Source: an uncultured Oscillospiraceae bacterium
GTDB lineage: Bacteria; Bacillota; Clostridia; Oscillospirales; Oscillospiraceae
NCBI GenBank assembly: GCA_944385645.1
Contig: CALWYA010000099.1
Coordinates: 1-6,008, forward strand
Length of the DNA stretch: 6,008 nt
Reading direction: 5' to 3'
Shown here: positions 3,502 to 6,008 of the stretch, in pieces
How the letters are laid out: every line of letters starts with the position of its first letter
Numbering within the stretch: the stretch's first letter is position 1
Position numbers and translations under genes: made by a program
Notes under the pieces: model-generated
Told to the model about the DNA's origin: nothing
The model's input: the letters and a program-made list of their open reading frames with translations, nothing else
Databases searched by the model: none

Positions 3502-6008
3502 TTAATTTTTCACGGCGGAGGGGGGCGTTTTCCTTTTGCCATCGCCGGCGTGCCCGGCCTGACGGCGGTGGGTCTCCAGCTTCTGCTCCACCTCCCGCAC
3601 CAGCAGCAGGGCGGAGGGGTTGCCCCCCCGCTGGGCGGTGTCCCGGGCCACCTGATAGTGCTGCTCGGCCTCCTCCCAGTTCCCCCGGGCGATGGCCAGC
3701 AGGGCGGCGTAGGACCGGGTGCGGGACCGGCCCCACATGGCCCCCACCTCCTCGAAGCAGCGGATGGCCTGATCAATGTACATCTGGGCCTGGCCCAGCT
3801 TGCCCTGGCGGTAGAGCACATAGCCGGCGTTGGCGCAGAACACCCCCATCCCGCTGACCACCTGGCCGTCGCAGCAGTCGATGGCCCGGCGGTAGTACTC
3901 CAGGGCCTCGTCCCACTGGTTCTTGGCCTGGCGGCTCTCCCCGATGTAGTTGTAGCAGGCGGCCAGCCCGATGCGGTAGGCGGGGTCGGCCTGACACAGG
4001 GGCTCGATGCGCCGGATCACCTCTCCGAAGATCTCCTCCGCCCGCTCGTACTGGTAGTTCTTCATGTGGTACAGCCCCCGCAGGCGCAGGACGGTACACA
4101 CGTCGGCGGCGGGGTAGGCGTACTTCTCCAGCAGCCGCTCGCACACGGTGAGGTTCTCGTTGAACATCTTCAGGTCGTGGATCTGGATGGCGTGGAAGAC
4201 CAGCTGCAGCCGGTTCTCCATCTGATATTTCCGGTCGTCCAGCTTCTCGGCCAGCTGGATGCTGGTGCGGATGTTCTTCAGCCCCCTGTCGTACTCCCCG
4301 GAGTACAGGTCGTACCGGCCGATGAGAAACTCCATCTTCATGCGCAGGGGGTCCATCTCGTCGGAGTCCCGGTTCAAGGCCCGGATCTGCTGGGCCAGAT
4401 TCACCAGCTCGTCCTTGGCCCCCAGGCGGGGCAGGCGGTTCTCGTCCCGGTCCTGGGCGGTGAGGACGGTGGGGTAGATCTCGTGCTGGACGGCGTAAAA
4501 GGCCCGCAGGTACTCCAGGCGGTAGGTATAGCTCTTGTACACGTTGCGGCACCGGTCGAAGTGGTAGATGAGCATGGGGCACAGCCCCACGTCCTGGGTC
4601 CGCTGGTACTGCCGCTCATAGTCCTGGGCCACCATGCGGTGGAGCAGCTGCCGCTTGTCCTCCAGCATGCTGTTATAGATGTAGTCCCGGATCATCTGGT
4701 GGGTGAAGCCGTAGCCCGTCTTGTTATAGGTGCTCTGCAGGCAGATCAGCTGCCGGTCCAGCAGGTGCTCCAGGCTGCGCAGCATCTGGATGGAGGACTG
4801 GCTGGACAGGATCTGCAAATCCTCGATGGTGGCCAGCCGGGGGTACAGGGAGATGCTGTCCAGCAGGTCCCGCTCCTCGGCGGACAGGTCCACCAGCCGG
4901 CTCTGGATCATGCTCCGGGTCCGGTCGGACAGCTGGCCCGGGGTGGCTCCGTGGTCCAGCTCCTTTAAAAACTCCAGCAGGAACAGGGCGTTGCCGTCGG
5001 TGTCCCGGTAGATGCGGTCCACGCTGTCCGGCCTGTCCAGCAGCTCGGGCTTCCGCTCCCGGATGATCTCCTCCGTCTCCTGGCGGGTGAAGCGGGCCAG
5101 GGGGACCTGGGTGAGCAGGCCCCGGCTCTCCAGGGGGGCCTTCAGATCGGTGAGCTGGCCGGCCCCGCCGTCCCGGCTGGCCAGCACCATGAGCAGCTTG
5201 CGGTTGCCCGACCAGAACATCAGGTTGCTCAGCAGCCGCTTGCTGGCGTTGTCCATCCACTGCACGTCGTCCAGGAAGAGCACCAGCTTCCGGCCGCCGG
5301 TCAGCTGCTCCGACAGGGTCTGGAGGGCGGACTCGGCGAACATCTCGTACTGGGTGGCGAAGAGGGAGGCGTCGATCTGCCGGCTGTAGAAGTTGGGGGC
5401 GGGGGTGAAGGACAGGTGCAGGGAGCGGTACAGCTCCTCCACCTGGGTCAGGATGTCGTGCCAGGGCTTGAGGTACAGCTCCTGCTCGGTCTGGACGCAC
5501 TGATAGGAGATGGTGAGGAAGCGCTCGTCCCCCATGACTTCCTGGAGCCGGCGCATGACGGCGCTCTTGCCCACGCCGGCCTCGCCGGTGAGCAGCACCG
5601 ACTGGGCCCGCTCCCCCCGGGAGAACCGGTCCAGGTTGGACAGCAGGAGCATCATCTCCCGCTCCCGGCCGAAGAAATACTCCCCCTCCCGCCGGGCCCC
5701 GGGCCGCAGCCCGGCCCGGAGCAGCGGGAGCTGCTCCATCAGCTCCTGGGTGCGCTCCTCCGGCTCGCTGCCCAGCTCCTCCTGGAGCAGGCCGCTCAGC
5801 TTCTGGTACAGCTGCTCCGCCTCGTCCAGGGCGCCCAGCTCCAGCAGGCCGCCCAGCAGCCTGCGGTAGGGCTCCTCGTCGGTGTTCCGCCCCCGCAGCA
5901 GCCGGTCGGCGCACACCAGGATGGGCTCCGCCCGGCCCCCGGAGGCCACCGCCTCCACCTGCCGGTCCAGGGCCCGCCGGTACCGGCGCTTCAGCTCCTC
6001 CCGCACAT
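3502..6008 (-). CDS. BTAD/ATPase/TPR transcriptional regulator, N-terminus outside the window
   Basis: About 834 codons are visible and the frame is open at the right edge; the GTG at 6006 is probably an internal valine, not the start. Residues about 1-95 look like the end of a bacterial transcriptional activator domain (BTAD) of SARP/AfsR-type regulators, with the typical closing pattern LQEELGSEPEERTQELMEQL (74-93). The winged-helix DNA-binding domain expected before it is off the window. An AAA_16/STAND-like ATPase follows: FFGRE (111-115), Walker A GEAGVGKS (141-148), Walker B LVLFLDD (241-247), a sensor-like LLMVLASRD (271-279), and GNALFLLEFL (338-347). A helical module (about 375-465, with GFTHQMIRDYIYNSML) resembles the part after the ATPase in LuxR/MalT-like proteins. 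Residues about 550-810 are TPR-like helical repeats, probably for ligand or partner sensing. It is a cytosolic, ATP-dependent regulator. Its position upstream of fchA-ftcD suggests those genes as targets, but this is not shown. Confidence 0.88.
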   Translation of the reverse strand, partial: VREELKRRYRRALDRQVEAVASGGRAEPILVCADRLLRGRNTDEEPYRRLLGGLLELGALDEAEQLYQKLSGLLQEELGSEPEERTQELMEQLPLLRAGLRPGARREGEYFFGREREMMLLLSNLDRFSRGERAQSVLLTGEAGVGKSAVMRRLQEVMGDERFLTISYQCVQTEQELYLKPWHDILTQVEELYRSLHLSFTPAPNFYSRQIDASLFATQYEMFAESALQTLSEQLTGGRKLVLFLDDVQWMDNASKRLLSNLMFWSGNRKLLMVLASRDGGAGQLTDLKAPLESRGLLTQVPLARFTRQETEEIIRERKPELLDRPDSVDRIYRDTDGNALFLLEFLKELDHGATPGQLSDRTRSMIQSRLVDLSAEERDLLDSISLYPRLATIEDLQILSSQSSIQMLRSLEHLLDRQLICLQSTYNKTGYGFTHQMIRDYIYNSMLEDKRQLLHRMVAQDYERQYQRTQDVGLCPMLIYHFDRCRNVYKSYTYRLEYLRAFYAVQHEIYPTVLTAQDRDENRLPRLGAKDELVNLAQQIRALNRDSDEMDPLRMKMEFLIGRYDLYSGEYDRGLKNIRTSIQLAEKLDDRKYQMENRLQLVFHAIQIHDLKMFNENLTVCERLLEKYAYPAADVCTVLRLRGLYHMKNYQYERAEEIFGEVIRRIEPLCQADPAYRIGLAACYNYIGESRQAKNQWDEALEYYRRAIDCCDGQVVSGMGVFCANAGYVLYRQGKLGQAQMYIDQAIRCFEEVGAMWGRSRTRSYAALLAIARGNWEEAEQHYQVARDTAQRGGNPSALLLVREVEQKLETHRRQAGHAGDGKRKTPPSAVKN

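Noticed and set aside
2687..3736. N-terminal extension of fchA to 349 aa
   Set aside because: The extra ~156 codons cross the promoter, the leader and the end of the regulator gene, and read as low-complexity sequence. The ATG at 3268 has a good ribosome binding site and begins at the family's usual N-terminus.
3550..4968. Long open frame on the plus strand opposite the regulator
   Set aside because: Val/Leu/Gly/Gln-rich shadow of the regulator gene with no recognisable domain and no plausible ribosome binding site evidence.
1..6008. CRISPR array, tRNA, rRNA, insertion sequence or prophage features
   Set aside because: No spaced repeat arrays, no tRNA-like cloverleaf, no transposase or integrase frames and no terminal inverted repeats were seen.

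Overview
The window is GC-rich, with strong AGGAGG-type ribosome binding sites, sigma-A-like promoters (one TGGACA-17-TAGAAT, one TTGCAA-17-TATCCT) and Gram-positive-style intrinsic terminators. With the gene content (a separate glutamate formimidoyltransferase and cyclodeaminase, a Clostridia-type MATE transporter, a large BTAD/ATPase/TPR regulator) this suggests a high-GC anaerobic Firmicute, perhaps an Oscillospiraceae gut bacterium of the Flavonifractor/Lawsonibacter kind. The taxonomic call is inference.

All genes lie on the minus strand, so the biological order runs from right to left. At 6008-3502 is a large regulator whose N-terminus lies outside the window. It shows the end of a bacterial transcriptional activator domain (BTAD), an AAA/STAND-type ATPase with intact Walker A and B motifs, and a TPR-like C-terminal half. 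Next is a 233-bp intergenic region (3501-3269) with a good promoter, a pair of direct repeats, a dyad over the -35 box, and a roughly 115-nt structured leader that ends in a 10-bp stem followed directly by eight U. This leader precedes fchA (formimidoyl-THF cyclodeaminase, 3268-2687) and ftcD (glutamate formimidoyltransferase, 2619-1741). Together these two enzymes move the formimino group of formimidoyl-glutamate (from histidine breakdown) onto tetrahydrofolate and convert it to methenyl-THF plus ammonia.

The pair is closed by a 12-13 bp hairpin terminator (1688-1715). A separate promoter (1614-1642) then drives a MATE efflux transporter (1556-150), which has its own strong terminator (105-139). 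At the left edge are the first 11 codons of another minus-strand gene.

The coding part is ordinary. The most unusual part is the fchA upstream region: its leader has the architecture of a riboswitch or attenuator (a multi-branched fold closed by a stem that is also terminator-like, with a competing downstream hairpin), and I could not match it to any RNA class I know. The neighbouring BTAD regulator and the direct repeats suggest a second layer of control at transcription initiation. A 14-nt fully GC palindrome occurs twice, each time between a terminator-like structure and the next start codon.
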